Shown: positions 1-12,476 of the stretch, one piece after another | Layout: every line of letters starts with the position of its first letter | Numbering within the stretch: the stretch's first letter is position 1 | Assembly: GCA_029876055.1 (NCBI GenBank) | Contig: CM056880.1 | Span: forward strand, 1,984,001 to 2,048,000 | Length of the DNA stretch: 64,000 bases | Direction of reading: 5' to 3' | Origin: Madurella fahalii | Taxonomy: Eukaryota; Ascomycota; Sordariomycetes; Sordariales | Made by a program: the position numbers and the translations under genes | The notes under the pieces: model-generated | What the model was told of the DNA's origin: nothing | Databases searched by the model: none | What the model saw: only the letters and a program-made list of their open reading frames with translations

Positions 1-396
1 AGGTTCCCCCGCATTTACAGTTGGGTGTCGGATAGTTGATCCTCCTGCAGATGCTGCCGAGGTCCAACGGGCTTGGGATTGACACAATCTGCGGGGCGTT
101 CAGGGGTTGCGTAGACCTCGTCCCGGTTGCATGGGATTCAGTCCCCGAGGCAGCGATCACATGATGTGCGAATATGCTGAGTGTGTACACAACACTTGGT
201 GAGGACCGACAGGATAGCATGAATAGCCCGATTGAGTCGGGTTCATTTGAATCCACACCTCTTCTCAGCCCTCCAACTACCTACTGAAGACCAGGATTCA
301 AGATTTGGCCCCGGAAAAAGAGAATAATGAAAACACATCCCCATTTCACCTTGTTACCTTACGCTAACAGCTCCGGCATCCATCGACAGCTCAGAG
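1..396. other. Left-edge non-coding stretch
   Basis: I see no supported gene here. It is probably the 3' flank of the minus-strand defensin-like gene that ends at 397. Confidence 0.5.
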
Positions 397-1033
397 CTAC
401 CAGCAGCTCGTCTGCGAACAAACAAGCAGCGACCTTTCAGACTCGTCCTTGCAGCTGCACTGGCAAACGTTGCCGTCGTCGCAGTGCGATTTGCAGTAGC
501 CCATCGCAAAGCAGTGGATGAAGCACTCCAGACTCGGTGTAACACCGCTAGCGCCGCACGTCATCTGCGCTTCCTGAGCCCCCTCCTCGGCGCGGGGAAT
601 TCGGCCCGGGCCTTCGGATACGGTATCGGTCACCTCATCAAACTTGTCGTCTTCTTGTAGAGGCTGGTGTGTGGTGGTGGTGGTGGTGGTGCTAGAGTGC
701 AGCGACGGCCGAGTAGCATCGAAGCCATCATCCTGGGTTGCCATGAAAGTGGTTCGAGTTAGCTGAGAGCAAGAAACTCAGGCTATCCACCCAAGCGCCT
801 ATAGAAGTCCCGGTGGCAACGCAAGGGTATTCGCATCCTCATACCTCTGCGGGGGCGTCAACCTGTCCCTGCTGGCAGGTGATGGTGCCGTCGTTGTGAC
901 CGGTACAGGTGATGTCGCGCACCGGATCGTACCAGGACACGTCGGTCTCGCCGGACAATGACTGGAAGCTTGCTCCCTGGACGAGGGCCACAAGGAAGCT
1001 GGAGAGGAGGACCGCGGCGGAACACGTCTTCAT
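397..1033 (-). CDS. Secreted cysteine-rich, defensin-like protein (2 exons)
   Basis: Exons run 1033-845 and 732-397 on the minus strand, about 174 aa. The intron (844-733) has a GTATGA donor, an AGCTAAC branch site and a CCCAG acceptor, and joins the frames in phase 0. Residues 1-20 form a clear signal peptide (MKTCSAAVLLSSFLVALVQG). A Thr/Asp/Glu-rich propeptide-like stretch follows, then a C-terminal domain of about 55 aa with ten cysteines. Its core has the CxxxC...CxC spacing (ECFIHC, then GYCKSHC, then NVCQC) of CS-alpha-beta defensins such as plectasin. The predicted role is a secreted antimicrobial or effector-like peptide released from a precursor. That function is inferred from fold spacing only. 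It has no close gene neighbour and lies about 9 kb from the ETP cluster. Alternatively it is a generic small secreted cysteine-rich protein. Confidence 0.7.
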
Positions 1034-2538
1034 TGCGAGTTTACCCGACTCAAGATAAGTGTTGATTGAGGTCCGAAGAGCGAAAGTTGAATGGAGTGAC
1101 CGTCAAGAGCACACACCTTTGACCCCATGAACCTGGGTGACGAGGGTTATTTATGCTACACTTGGAGGGTTCAGAAGACCGAGGATTGCTTTCACCCATT
1201 GAAAATCCATTCCAACCATGTACTTGAATCTCCCTTCGAATACCACGACAACCACATGATTACGAGACAGCGGAGATGTCAACGATCAGCGACCTTCCAC
1301 CTACTCTCTAGTCATTCTTGTCTTGGCCGGCATTTTTAGATGGGGTTTTTGTCACAGCAACGGGCTGCGACCCTAATATCTCAATGTAGGTCGTGGCAGC
1401 ATCAATCAAGGCCTGGAATGGATCTCCGCAAGATGTCTTGTTCATTGGAATTCCACAACGAAGGCGGGACTAATTACCTGTGGTGTCGATCCATGCCCGC
1501 AGGAATCCAGGCTCAAACACCCAAGGTCATGGTACTTGGCCGGGCTTTGGCTACACTTGATACAAAACTGGAATCCAGAGTGAAAAATGCCCTGCTGCGT
1601 ACGATAAAGCGGTATGGGAAATCCCTTGTCCAGAGCAGTTATAGAGAATCCCTTACAGTCTCACGGATGCCACTGCAATAATCAAATTCGGACCAAGCCG
1701 TGTGCTGCACTCTTTCGGCTCGAGGCTAGTACGGCTGTGTTATCTGACAGTTGCTTCCAACTTTTGAGTCTGGCTTGAAGGCTCCCGCACTCATCAAATT
1801 TCATTCACCGCCGTGGGCTGTTGGGGAAGGATGGGGGGGCGGCGTTGCAAGGGCTGGGTGCCCTGGCTAGCAAACACCCTTGAATCGCCGGGATCGGGAG
1901 GATTCATATTGCCGCTACGTGGTGGCACCTTTCTTGAGAGCTAGGACCTCGAGCGATGGCTTCATGCTGACGATAGCGTGACAAATGATTAGTCCATTCA
2001 GAAACTACAAGCAGCACTCCTCTACCCACGAGACAGGGATTATTCCCGGGATCACTGCTGCGCCTCAAGTGCAGCTTTTCTCAACCGGATCTCGTTCGGG
2101 GTCTCCACACACTTTGTGAACAGGACGCTTAGGAAGCCGTGTAAATAATTGGCCTTTTTAAGGCGAGATAGATGATGGGGTATTGAGTATTGAGCGAGGT
2201 GTAATACTGTATCAGTTGATATCTCAGTTGAGACTGTGCAAGAAAGCTTACAACGGGCAACCTCGGTTGAAACTTGTGGTTTCAGATGTCGACAATAGGC
2301 CAGTTGAGACTTGCTGTAACTTCGATCGTGTGTCTGTATGCTGTGCTGTCGATGGAGGCTCTAGACCCCTCGGGCACCACCTGCACCGCACCACATCGGC
2401 TCCGGATTTAACTTTGATACGCCTTCTACAACAAAACCCGGCATCCGATGTTGTATTCGAGCACAACGATTCTGCATTAGTCTATTCCTTCGGCGCGCCT
2501 GGATCAGTCTACCCCAGTGAATGGTCACCGCTAGGACT

Positions 2539-2646
2539 CTACGGAATGTGGGGGTTCCGTAGGATTCAACCTGCTTTTCGATGCCGGCCCGAATTCTCGG
2601 CCTCTCCGCTCAGACAAGATTCGCCTGGCCTCGCCCCAGGTTGAAT
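2539..2646. repeat. Nested short inverted repeats
   Basis: CTACGGAA and TTCCGTAG face each other across 8 nt at about 2539-2562. The following ATTCAACCTG is mirrored by CAGGTTGAAT at about 2637-2646. It may be a decayed palindromic element. No target-site duplication was identified. Confidence 0.35.
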
Positions 2647-3454
2647 GTTGCCCTTCACATCAACATAGAGGCGAAGCGGCTGGCCTTAGTGCCATAATTG
2701 AAGTTTTAGCTGCATCTCAGAACGTAGTATCGAGAATATTTCTTCTGTAATGCTGGAAATAGATTAACTCAGCGCCCATTTCCGACACTCAACTCGCCAT
2801 TCGGCAACCACTACACCTCATGTCGGACTACGGAGTTAGACCTCGCTTTTCCCCGCTCCCCCTGACTTTGCGGTGGCTCAATGCCCCAGGTCACTGCTAG
2901 TGCTTCTGACCATCTTTCCCACTTGTCCTGCCCGTCGCCCGCCGGCTTATCTCCTAACAACGGCAAGCAGACAAGGGTTGTACTTGCGACCACAACGGCC
3001 TCACTCTCAGCACTTATTTTAATAAGAGATCTCGCCTTCACTTTGAAAACTTTGTCCTGCGACGCTATTGACATGTTGTGTAGTTTGTCAGTAGGTGTCC
3101 TAACTTGCAAGAGCTCCTCGACTGGCATGGACCGGACTTACAGTTTTGTATTGTTTCTTGTGTGAGGGGGTATGTACTGCCGGCCGTCAAACTTCATTGT
3201 CAATCCATACATCTCCACAGGGGAAAATTGAGACAAGGAGATGTTGCCAGTGGTGGTGGCCAACGAGAAGAGGGTCTGGTGCAGGGTCCAAAAGCGCACC
3301 GCATGCTCTCAACTTGTGAGGTAATTAGCATCCCCTTGGTTGATTTGTCAACAGGTATGAGCGCTGTTAGTTTCTTACAGAACCACTCCCACCCCTGTTA
3401 TCAGCCCAATCCGGTTCAGAAACGTTGAGGATCTACTGGTAACATAGCTGTTGA

Positions 3455-3479
3455 CCCCCCCCCCCCCCCCCCCCCCCCC
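3455..3479. repeat. Homopolymer C25
   Basis: Uninterrupted run of 25 C in the gene-poor region. Its length may be unreliable in the assembly. Confidence 0.9.
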
Positions 3480-6145
3480 AGCCGCAGCCACTCTTCCCAT
3501 CATCCGAGACTCGGTCTTCAATGCCTAGTTTTGGATCCGATTCAGGGGAGGCATATCTTCAAGATTGATGCCTAACCGGGGAACGGGTTGTATAGGATTG
3601 TCCTGCCTTATTGTGTTTAAACATGACAGGGTTACGGCCGCGCTAAGTTATCGTGATGCCTGATTGGGTATCATGGTGGTATCCTCTAAATTTTGATGCT
3701 GGCTCTAGACGTGGATACCAAGGGGCAGTAACATCATAACATAGACCTGCCCTTTTCAGGCTAAGTACCTAGGTACTATATAGTTACGCAACACGATACC
3801 GTAATCTCATCGAAATCCGCACTGCCGGTGCTTAGTAGACGCAAAGCGAGAGGGGGAAACAGCACTGTAGAAGAGACTTCCTTTCCTTGCGAGGCTATCA
3901 AGAGCTACTCGACACCCGTCCTCCCTTCCCATCGATCGTTGGGGAAAGAAGCAGTGCGATACTGCTCCACGGAAGAGGCGGCGTCACCTTCCATAATCTC
4001 TCGTGTATCTGCAGATGCTGCAAATCAATGTTGATGCAGCTTGAGTAGTTCCGACCCAGTTTTCTTCCACTTTTTTTATTAGATAAATTAATTAAAAAAA
4101 AAAAAAAAATCGCCCCCCGGTCATCCCCTCTTGACGACCTGGACAGCCCATCTCCGTTCATTAATACTCGCAAGGTAAATGTTATGAGTGACACTTGTAT
4201 GGGACGGCGCGGGTGAGAAAGGTTCTGCGGTTGTTGGGTCTGTTGATTCAGATCACTAGGTAGCCAAACGTCCTTTGTCGAGAGGCTCACCGTCACAGAA
4301 AATTGGCCTGCCAATTCTAAACTTAACTTTTAGATATATATGTCAGTGCTTACGCGTTAATTATGCTGGAATGATACTGACCCCACGCCACGGTATGACT
4401 GCGGTCGGTCAGATGTGGTCCTTAGGAAATGAGTTTCCTTTGAAATGCCTACAGGTACTTACTACGAACCGGGACAAACAGGGCCCCTGAAACTCTCTTC
4501 TTCGAAATCATGACGATACTACTCTCCATACAGGCAGGCTAGCCCTCCACTTTCGCGGTTGGAAGAGTGCTGCTCTTGTTACCTTCTTTATGACGTGTCG
4601 GATGCTTAGGAAAGCTTCATCATCTAAGCCATTGATCAACAAGCTTGCTCTTCTCGGGTATCGCTCTTTGATAACTGTGAAGATGCCATGCGGGGGGTTG
4701 AGAAACTATTCCTTGATTCTCTCCCTAACCAGCAACAACAACATGGAGATTCGCTCGCGTTGCCACTAGGTTCTCACTTCGGAGCAGCACAATTATGCCG
4801 CGCATAACGTTTCGGAGGCGGGTTTGAGCAGTCCTTTCCCCGTGGTTTCAGGGAGCGGCTGAATTGGTTTGTCGGCTCGGCCATGCTTGCTGATCGCGCA
4901 ACACCAGGTAGTTATGATGGTCATCACAGCCCATGAATATAATGAACCGCACCTGGCACAACAATCCAACCCAGCGAGAATCCTATTGCGGTATTAAGAG
5001 CCAGGATCAAGGCTAATTAAACTGACGGCTTTCTCAGCCAGGGATCTCCGCTACATGAAGCTACATGGTTCGTTGATTACCCAGCGGGTGGATCACGATA
5101 CACTTCAGGTTGGTTTTTGGCATGAGTTGGTAGTAGGTTATGATTCATCGACCCGGGTTATTGTTTTACTATTTGTCCACCGTGGCTACAATGACAGTCG
5201 CAGCTGGGCTTGGATTCGAAGTAGTATCTTAAGCATTGGATTATCAGCCGTCGGTGATAGCTAGCTAGCAAGTTCACCAACATGTATAGACCTTGCATCA
5301 GCAACCAACACGCCTGGCGTGAGGACCTGGTCTTGTGGGGACACCAGGCGCATTTGGAGAAGTGGACCACGGCTAGACCGACTTCGAAACCGTTGGGACT
5401 AGACTCCATACACTTAGCAGGGGCAGGGCCCCAGGGAGAGTTGTCATCACCCGGACATTAGCGGATATTAACGGCGATTGATTGGCGTACAGTACGATAA
5501 TTTCGTGGGTGTTTATAGAAACCGTTCTAATTTTGATGCCTAGTTGGATACTACAATGGCTTCCTTCAAAGTTTCTATTATCAGCGCACAGAGTGAATAT
5601 CAAGGGGACCAATATTATGATAGACTTCGGCCCCGCCCCCTTCGCTGTGGGAAGAACTCGCTACGACCTGTGGAGCCGTTTTCTGGAGAGAGGCGCGAGT
5701 CCGGTCGCATTAATTAATTCATTGACATCTCCCGGGAAATTCTTGATCCTAATTTGCACAGACGATTGATTGTACACCGCTTCGACCTAATGTAGTGCTC
5801 CTGTTTCGGACTGAGTGAACCGCAGCTAGGTCACTTCAGCCAACATGCCCCAGCCTCCTCGGTGTGGGGTCCGTCGAGAGCACCGGAAATGGTGCCCGGC
5901 GCAGACCATCCGAGACAACAATGGGCTTGTTCAAGCTTCTGGATATCCCCATCTCTCTGAATCAACGTCCTACTGTACGCATCATCCAAGCCAAGCCGGG
6001 GCCAAGAGCCAGCAGATGCGCATCATGTACACACTAGGACAGCCGGGGGGCTAGGCATTTTTGGGTAGGATCTTCTCTTGGCGGCGCATGGTGTTTTTAT
6101 AACCACCTTGGGTTAGGTAATTATTATCTACCTGGAAATGCCCCC

Positions 6146-6168
6146 GCTGCTGCTGCTGCTGCTGCTGC
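6146..6168. repeat. GCT trinucleotide microsatellite
   Basis: About 7.7 copies of GCT in non-coding sequence. No open frame with support spans it. Confidence 0.85.
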
Positions 6169-9100
6169 GGCATCGGAAATACTGCCTCTTTGAGGCTTTG
6201 ACGGCATCTTTAGTATACGATCGCACATTAGCCTATTTAGTTTAGCTAGGGAGCTTCGCGATCGGAACATGACGCTATCACGCTCGCCGGTTCGCGTACC
6301 CAGCGGACGCGCTCAAGGGAACTTGCCGTCCATGTGGAGGTGCTCGGTCGACGGCTGGGTTCGCAACCAGCTTGCGGCACGAAAAGTCACGTTACTCAAT
6401 TCTACGAGGCCCTGTTATGGCAGCCCCCGGAGCTGGTGCAAGCCGGGTTCCGCTCAAGAGGCGGGAGCTTGCTGAGCTGGGTTGTAGTAGGTTGGGTGGG
6501 AGCAGATGGAGAGTCATCTGGGTCCGATGCAGATTGCAGACACATGCCAAAAACAGCGCACCCCCTCTTTTTGTTCTTCGAGCCGAGAAATGTGGTATTG
6601 GGGGGCATGCTCTACAACCATGCACGGCACGGCCATGGCACCGACCTGGCGACGCGAAGGACGGCTTTAGCCTCTTTGGGACTTCGGAGTTGACATGCGG
6701 GATTGCTCAGATCTCTACTTCTTCTACTTTGTCCAAGGTGACTCCGTGTTAGCCGGCGACGATGCAAATCCTATTTGAACTTATCGAGTTGGGTTGCTGG
6801 AATGACGTTGAATCACAGGGGGATCGCCGGATGGAGCGACGTTGGGCCAAGGAAACATCCATGACATCCGTCCCCTCCGGCAAAACGCATCTGGTGGCTT
6901 CAAGGGCAAGGGGTTGTGTTACGCGTACGTCCTGTGGATATGGGCGCACCTCCTCCGGGGAAAAATAAATCCCTAGCGTGGCAGGGGTCCGCTGTTAGAA
7001 CCTACCAGAAAAAGTATGGGGCGACATAAAGAGTTACCCCTGGTCACGGTAGGATTTCTTTCCACTATGTACACTAGGCACCTGATGTACTCTGGAGGAG
7101 GTGTTGCCAACTGGAAGAAGCCTGATAGGGACTACGACGGCGGACAGAGGATCGCGAGAGATGCGGAGGGAGACTGAGTAATGTAGATCTCGTATCGGGA
7201 TGGCTTTGAAATGGCCTTGACGAATCATTCCCAAGATGATGATGGGTCAGCATGAGCACAAATCTTATTGGCTTTGCCATGGTTCGTTTTTGTGGCTTTC
7301 TCTCACTGGCTCCCACCGACAGCCCATCTGAATTTGTTGGGACCGACTACTAGGCACCTACCCAAGCCGGGGTAGCAAATCTGCTCCCTCTTGTTTGTAT
7401 TCGATCCACCTCGCAATGTTAGCAAATACAACCTGACTTGACGGGATCTGTCACATAAGCAAACGGAACGTTTATCAATTCCGTAACCTGGGGGAGTCTA
7501 TTCGCGCACACCCCGTCACGCCGCCACTGGATGTGTAAGCACCCTGGACAGGAGAGCCCCACGGCCACCGGCAACCAGAGGCGCTTGAGAGAGTCGCACG
7601 GCTTTATACCCTGGCCGAGGCCGGCAACCTCCTTCCCCATTGGCTCTTGTGCCGCGCACACTCGACAAAGCGACGAAGGATTCGCCAAGATTGTCCGATT
7701 GTCCGATGCGAATCATCGACCCGACCGATCCTACAAGACTAGCAGGGAAAGCTGAGTTAATTTGATCCTTCTCCTGCACGTGGCCGGACTGCAGCAACGA
7801 TCGCTCCGGCAAGACGCCAGCGGGCCGAGACGGAGGTGGACATGCCCTGCCAACGCCGCCAAGGTCCGTTGTGACGACACAGGTATACGCTGCTGACTTG
7901 AAACTTTTTAACTCGGCCGATCTCCAATATCAGAAACCCGACAGAGCGGATCTTCCGTGTGGCTAGGTGGAAATAAAGTTGTCAGGTAGTATGGATGGCA
8001 AGCACGTTATCGGGACAGAAGGCTACACGGCTTGAAAGTTGGGGAACTCGTGGAGCAGACATGCGTGTCGATCTTGGCCACTTCGTTTCGGCCTTTCTCT
8101 GGCCGCTGGGTGCTGATCGTTGCCCTGGCCGTGTAATTGACGTACGACCCGGAGGTGGGGGGAAGGGGGAAGCGACATGGGACTGGCCATGTTGCATTCT
8201 CGACGCATGTCGACGTAGCGTAGCGCCATGGAATGCGACCGTGCCAACTCGCTCAGCGGGGCGATAGTAGCTTTTAGCCCGGGGTCGCCGGACCATTTCT
8301 ATTCGTTCCTTGGATCTTTGGAAGGATGCCGTAAACACGGGGGGGAAGCCCTTGATCAATGGGATAGAGCGGGCGAGAGAGTGGAAGAGAGCCGGAGAGA
8401 GCAGGAAGAGAGCGGGCATAGAGCGGTGACAGGGTGTTTGGTTGTGAGGGTGGTGGTGTCTTGGTGGGGAGGGGTGGTTTAAACACGAGAGAAAGCACAA
8501 GAGAAGAGAAGAAGGCTCCGGGACGTTCCCTGGGCCAATGTATGTACGTACACGTAGTGTACAGCAATTCTGTACCGTAGTGTGATGTAGAGCCGAATCC
8601 TTCCCCACGCTCAGACTTCTGCGTGCCAGGGTGTGCAAAGTCGGCTGGTAGCTGCTGCACCCACCATGTCTCTCCGCCAAAATATGCCAAAAGGCCTATG
8701 CAGCCCCCGGCCGCTCCCGGGGCTAGCCACTTCAGCACATCTGCATTGAACATCGTAGAAGAAGGACTGTCACTACGATCCGTGTAGAGTTTTGGCTCTG
8801 ATTGGCGGAGCCCGGAGGCCAGCAAGGTACTCACGACTACTCCACATACCCGGATCCGTACGCCTAGCACAGTCAGATCTGTGGGCGCCGTGAATCCTTC
8901 GTCTCGGCGGGCAGCGACCGGTAGCGAATCAGGCCAAGCTCTACGCGAACAACGGGTAGATGAGATTGTCGGAGGCCATCCGATGGGGTTTGGTTCACCC
9001 CCCTTTTTGTGTCGCGGAAAGGACCGCCTCATTACACTACTGCGACGCTTTCCAGCTGTTTCGGCGTGAGCGAGGCACGGCAAGGGCTCGGAAAACCCCG

Positions 9101-9927
9101 GGGCACTCAGCTGCGTCGAACGGCCCCCCGTCAGCTCGATTGGGACCTGGTCAATAAGCTTATTAGGCAGAGCGTTTTTGAAGGTTGCATCTGTTGCAGA
9201 AACGAGAAAGGCGGGGTTCGGTTAACTGGGGATACCCATACCGACACCGAAACCGACGTTGGGAAGAAGCCAACAATACCTACCTAGTGCAGCGTACGTT
9301 ATACATACACAGTAGTGTAGCAATCCTCTAACCCCTAAATACCTTAGTGTGTAGCTTACCTCCAGGGGCTTTGATGTTAGCATGTTAGCATGTCGGCGTC
9401 TTGGCTCAAGCACTGCTGCGCTCGCTCACTAAGGTAATGACATCTTGGCATGCAGCTGTGCGTTTTATGTATGGACTCTGTGTCATCCCATGGCCAAGTT
9501 AGTAGGTAGGTACATCATGTATGAATGATTCTTGAAGCTTCTGAACGAATCCTACCGCACAAACACCGGTTCCCTTCCGCTCCAGTAGGTCGCACTCCGA
9601 TCCAGGTACTGACATGCATACCCATGTAGCCTGCGTCAGCGAGTCCCTCTGAGCTCACCGTTCCCTTACTACGCCGCACGCCTGCCGTTTGCTTGTCCAT
9701 CCTCGGCCAAACATGGTGCTGCAACTCGGGCACGTTGCCAAGACGAGCCGGTGCCGCATAGGCAAAGCCTTAACACCTTCCCCCTGGGGGGGGGGGGAGG
9801 ATGAAAGTGTTCACTATGTAAACGCGCACCTGCTCGTTTCTCTGCCCCCTGCTGAGTGGTTGCGAGTACTCACCAGTTTAGCCATTCCGTCCAAGCAGAA
9901 CTGCCGTCGACGAAAAACTGACTGAAC

Positions 9928-11343
9928 ATGGCGCCATCATCCAACTCGTCGTAAGCTAGCCCCCCTTTGCAGTGAAGGACGACAAGTATTGATGATGTGG
10001 TATATCAAGACGGGGAGAACAAGAGTTTTCAAGATGGGTAGCGAAAGCGCCCCGCATGCGAACAGCATGTACCCAGTGCCATGCGGCAAAGGTGCGACTC
10101 TGACTGACGATGACACCATCGGCGCGCGTCTGGCGTGCTTGGTGCCTTTTCTTTTTTGGTCTAGAAGTGGCCCGCCTTAACTAACATGCCTTGATAGATA
10201 CGATGCAGCGGGGAGAAGACGGGCTGCCAGAGATGCACCACTCTCAGTCTTCACTGCGAGTACGTGGTGTCCATGGTTGGGAGAACGCCAAAGCGACAGC
10301 GCAAAACGTCTGAAGCCCGCTCCAATGGGCAACAAACGTCGTCTCTCGAGGCGCGTCCTCCGGAGGCGTCTCTAGCGACGCCGCCATATCCCTCGAGCCA
10401 TGCCTCGGTCAGCGAGACGCCAACAACCACGGCGAACCCCTCGCGCGACGGCAGCTTGGACATCTCCCAGACCATATTCGCAGCGGGACAGACGCTGCCA
10501 CAACCAGACTTCAACGACCAGAACCTTTTTGATTGCCTCAATGACGATAGCTGGGTGACTGGGGGTGCGGCCTGCACGACGGGTCTAGACGACGGCACCG
10601 GCTTTGGGGAAGCGACGGGGTTCGAGATTGAGAGCTTTCCCCTACCGTCCGACCTGCAGGTGTTGGGCGCCACCAGCGGGCCATCCTTCCTCAAGATGGG
10701 GTTATCGCAGCCGCCGTCGCTCTCCTCGGCCATCCCCGGCTTCTTTCCCATGAGCCCGCGCTCGCCCGGCCAGTCGGTCACGGGGCTGCCATCGACACAA
10801 ACCAACCAGGACTGGGGCCAGCACGCGCACGTGGTTGCCCTCTGCAAGATGATCCGCCTGCTGGAAAACCACGTGCAAGCCAAGTCGACGCCCGTCGACG
10901 AGGTCATGAAGCTCAGCCAGGCCTGCATCCGGGACATCACCAAGATCTCGTCCAAGAAGGAGTACATGCAGTGCCGGAGCTGCCCGGCGCTGATATCGAC
11001 CATCATGGAGCTCATTGTCACGCTCTACGAGGACACAACCAGGAACCAGGTCCAAGAACCCGAGTCGACAGCGTCGCCGGGGCTGTCCAAGCCCAGCGGG
11101 CCCCTGTTGCACTTTGGCGTGTTCGAGCTGGACCCAGAGGAGCAGACAGCGATTAGGAATCGCATCATTCGCAAGGAGGCGCAGGAATGCGTGCAGATCA
11201 TCCAAGTGCTGAAGCGGCTGCTCGGGGGAGAAACGCCCACGGCAGGCAGGGAGACTCTGCAATCTCGGGCGCTTGCGGAATGGTGCGAGGGAATGGAGAA
11301 GCGGATGAACGAGCTCATCTCGAGCTTGTTGCCATTGCCTTAG
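9928..11343 (+). CDS. gliZ-like: Zn2Cys6 pathway regulator, AflR/GliZ type (3 exons)
   Basis: Exons 9928-9950, 10034-10091 and 10198-11343 give about 408 aa. Intron 2 (10092-10197) ends in a strong TTAACTAAC branch site and TAG. It splits the zinc cluster, whose cysteines fit C-x2-C-x6-C-x6-C-x2-C-x6-C: the first pair lies in exon 2 (ACTQCHAAK), the rest at the start of exon 3. The middle is Ser/Pro-rich and the C-terminal third matches the AflR-type regulatory domain (CRSCPALISTIMELIVTLYE, then a helical end). The family binds palindromic TCG/CGG sites and switches on the neighbouring cluster. Position at the left border and CGG-N3-CCG sites in cluster promoters support that role. The first exon is the least certain part; a start at 10056 would also keep the zinc cluster. 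An A/T-rich MITE lies just downstream. Confidence 0.85.
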
Positions 11344-11507
11344 AGTTTGCGAGCTCGGCGGACATATGAAGAGGTCAGGCCAAATTATTATTACCTAGGT
11401 TAGCTTTTCTACATACAAAGGTTAGGTTACTATAAAATAGTACAGTACATATCAACCCTCATGATGGACAACCTTAATGTCTTGGCAACTTTTGACAATC
11501 TGATATA
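11344..11507. other. 3' flank of the regulator
   Basis: A/T-rich 3' flank of the regulator gene, ending in the TA dinucleotide that borders the MITE. Confidence 0.4.
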
Positions 11508-11700
11508 ACGTACATTATCAGCGAGTGACCCATATCACTGAGTGACCCACCTTAACAATTTTAGCAGAGCTACATCCAAATATGTGATAAGAAATTGTTA
11601 TCCCTCCTAACAATTTTCTACCGAGTTTTAATGTACAGCTCTGATAAAATTGTTAAGGTGGGTCACTCAGTGATATGGGTCACTCGCTGATAATGTACGT
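11508..11700. mobile_element. MITE, TA-flanked, Tc1/mariner-like
   Basis: The 193-bp A/T-rich element has 56-bp perfect terminal inverted repeats (11508-11563 and 11645-11700), beginning ACGTACATTATCAGCGAGTG and continuing imperfectly inward. It is flanked on both sides by TA (11506-11507 and 11701-11702), as expected for Tc1/mariner-type target duplication. The repeats contain GAGTGACCC twice. There is no coding capacity, so it would need transposase from elsewhere. It can fold into a near full-length hairpin. It sits between the regulator and P450 A. Confidence 0.85.
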
Positions 11701-12476
11701 TAATTGTGAGTTTTATTGATAGATTAAATGGCTATATCCCTTAAAATTTCAATTTAATTTCATGCTTATTTTTGTTTTCATTTTCTTGTATTTTGGTCAT
11801 TCGATAGTAAGGTACTGTACTACCGCAGGTTCCTGTGAGGTTCCGATCTCGCCCGCTACCGACCACGCGAGCCGCGTCACATCACGGTCCACAGGACGTT
11901 CGTCGGCTGGGTGACATGCGTCCTGGCATCCGCATCCACTTGGTATCATAACTGGGCTCCGAAGATCCGGACCGCTTGCTAAAGGGATCGGTAACGAGCG
12001 CCTCTCGTACGGCGAACATGTTGGCTTACGGCGTGGCCGGGAGCCCGGGACAAAGTATGCATGCATGTGTTATGCATAACGCCTTCGCCAGCCTTATCGG
12101 AAACCCTAATTGAATCCAGTCGGCCGTTACGGCTGATCAGATGTTCCCGGCGCCTTCATTGAAACTCTGTGTGGGGGGGCCGGAGTGGTGGCAGGGGGAG
12201 GGGGTGGGGGGTTTGGCCATCAACGGTCCGCGTCTCGGACCGATGCGAGCCAAACACTGCAAATCCAAATATGTAGCCAGGACCCTTGGACTCAAAAATC
12301 ACGCCAGAAATCCAGCTCAAAGGCCGAGGGGAATCACGGATACCGCATGAGATACCTGCCTCTTTTAGACTTTCCTTGTGTTGCTACCCAGGGTAAAGAG
12401 TAGGGACACGCTCACGGCAACTCCCCGTCGTTTCTCAGACTCCCCATCTCAAGCGGGCGAGGTTTGAGACGAAACA
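11701..12476. other. Promoter region of P450 A
   Basis: Non-coding. It holds a CGG-N3-CCG site at 12337-12345 and a TCGGACCGA (N1 spacing) near 12235. No gene is supported. Confidence 0.5.
12337..12345. promoter_or_regulatory. CGG-N3-CCG palindrome
   Basis: CGGATACCG, about 130 bp upstream of the P450 A start. It is a candidate binding site for the cluster's Zn2Cys6 regulator and matches the core of the reported ETP motif TCGG-N3-CCGA. Confidence 0.4.

Larger units (their letters stand above)
1034..9927. other. Gene-poor region of about 8.9 kb
   Basis: No open frame here has family signatures, convincing splice signals or a domain I recognise. It holds a C25 run (3455-3479), an A16 run (4094-4109), a GCT repeat (6146-6168), a G12 run (9786-9797) and small inverted repeats near 2539-2646. 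The longest frames, on the minus strand at 7982-9083, have low-complexity composition and no recognisable domain. The right end must contain the promoter of the regulator that starts at 9928. Confidence 0.5.

Noticed and set aside
2183..2644. 153-codon plus-strand frame
   Set aside because: No recognisable domain, no ATG at its beginning, and it overlaps inverted repeats.
8274..9083. Minus-strand frames of 232 and 269 codons (7982-9083)
   Set aside because: Low-complexity Pro/Ser/Leu composition, no domain and no splice support. A stretch near 8733 starting MFNADVLKW looks slightly protein-like but is too weak to call.
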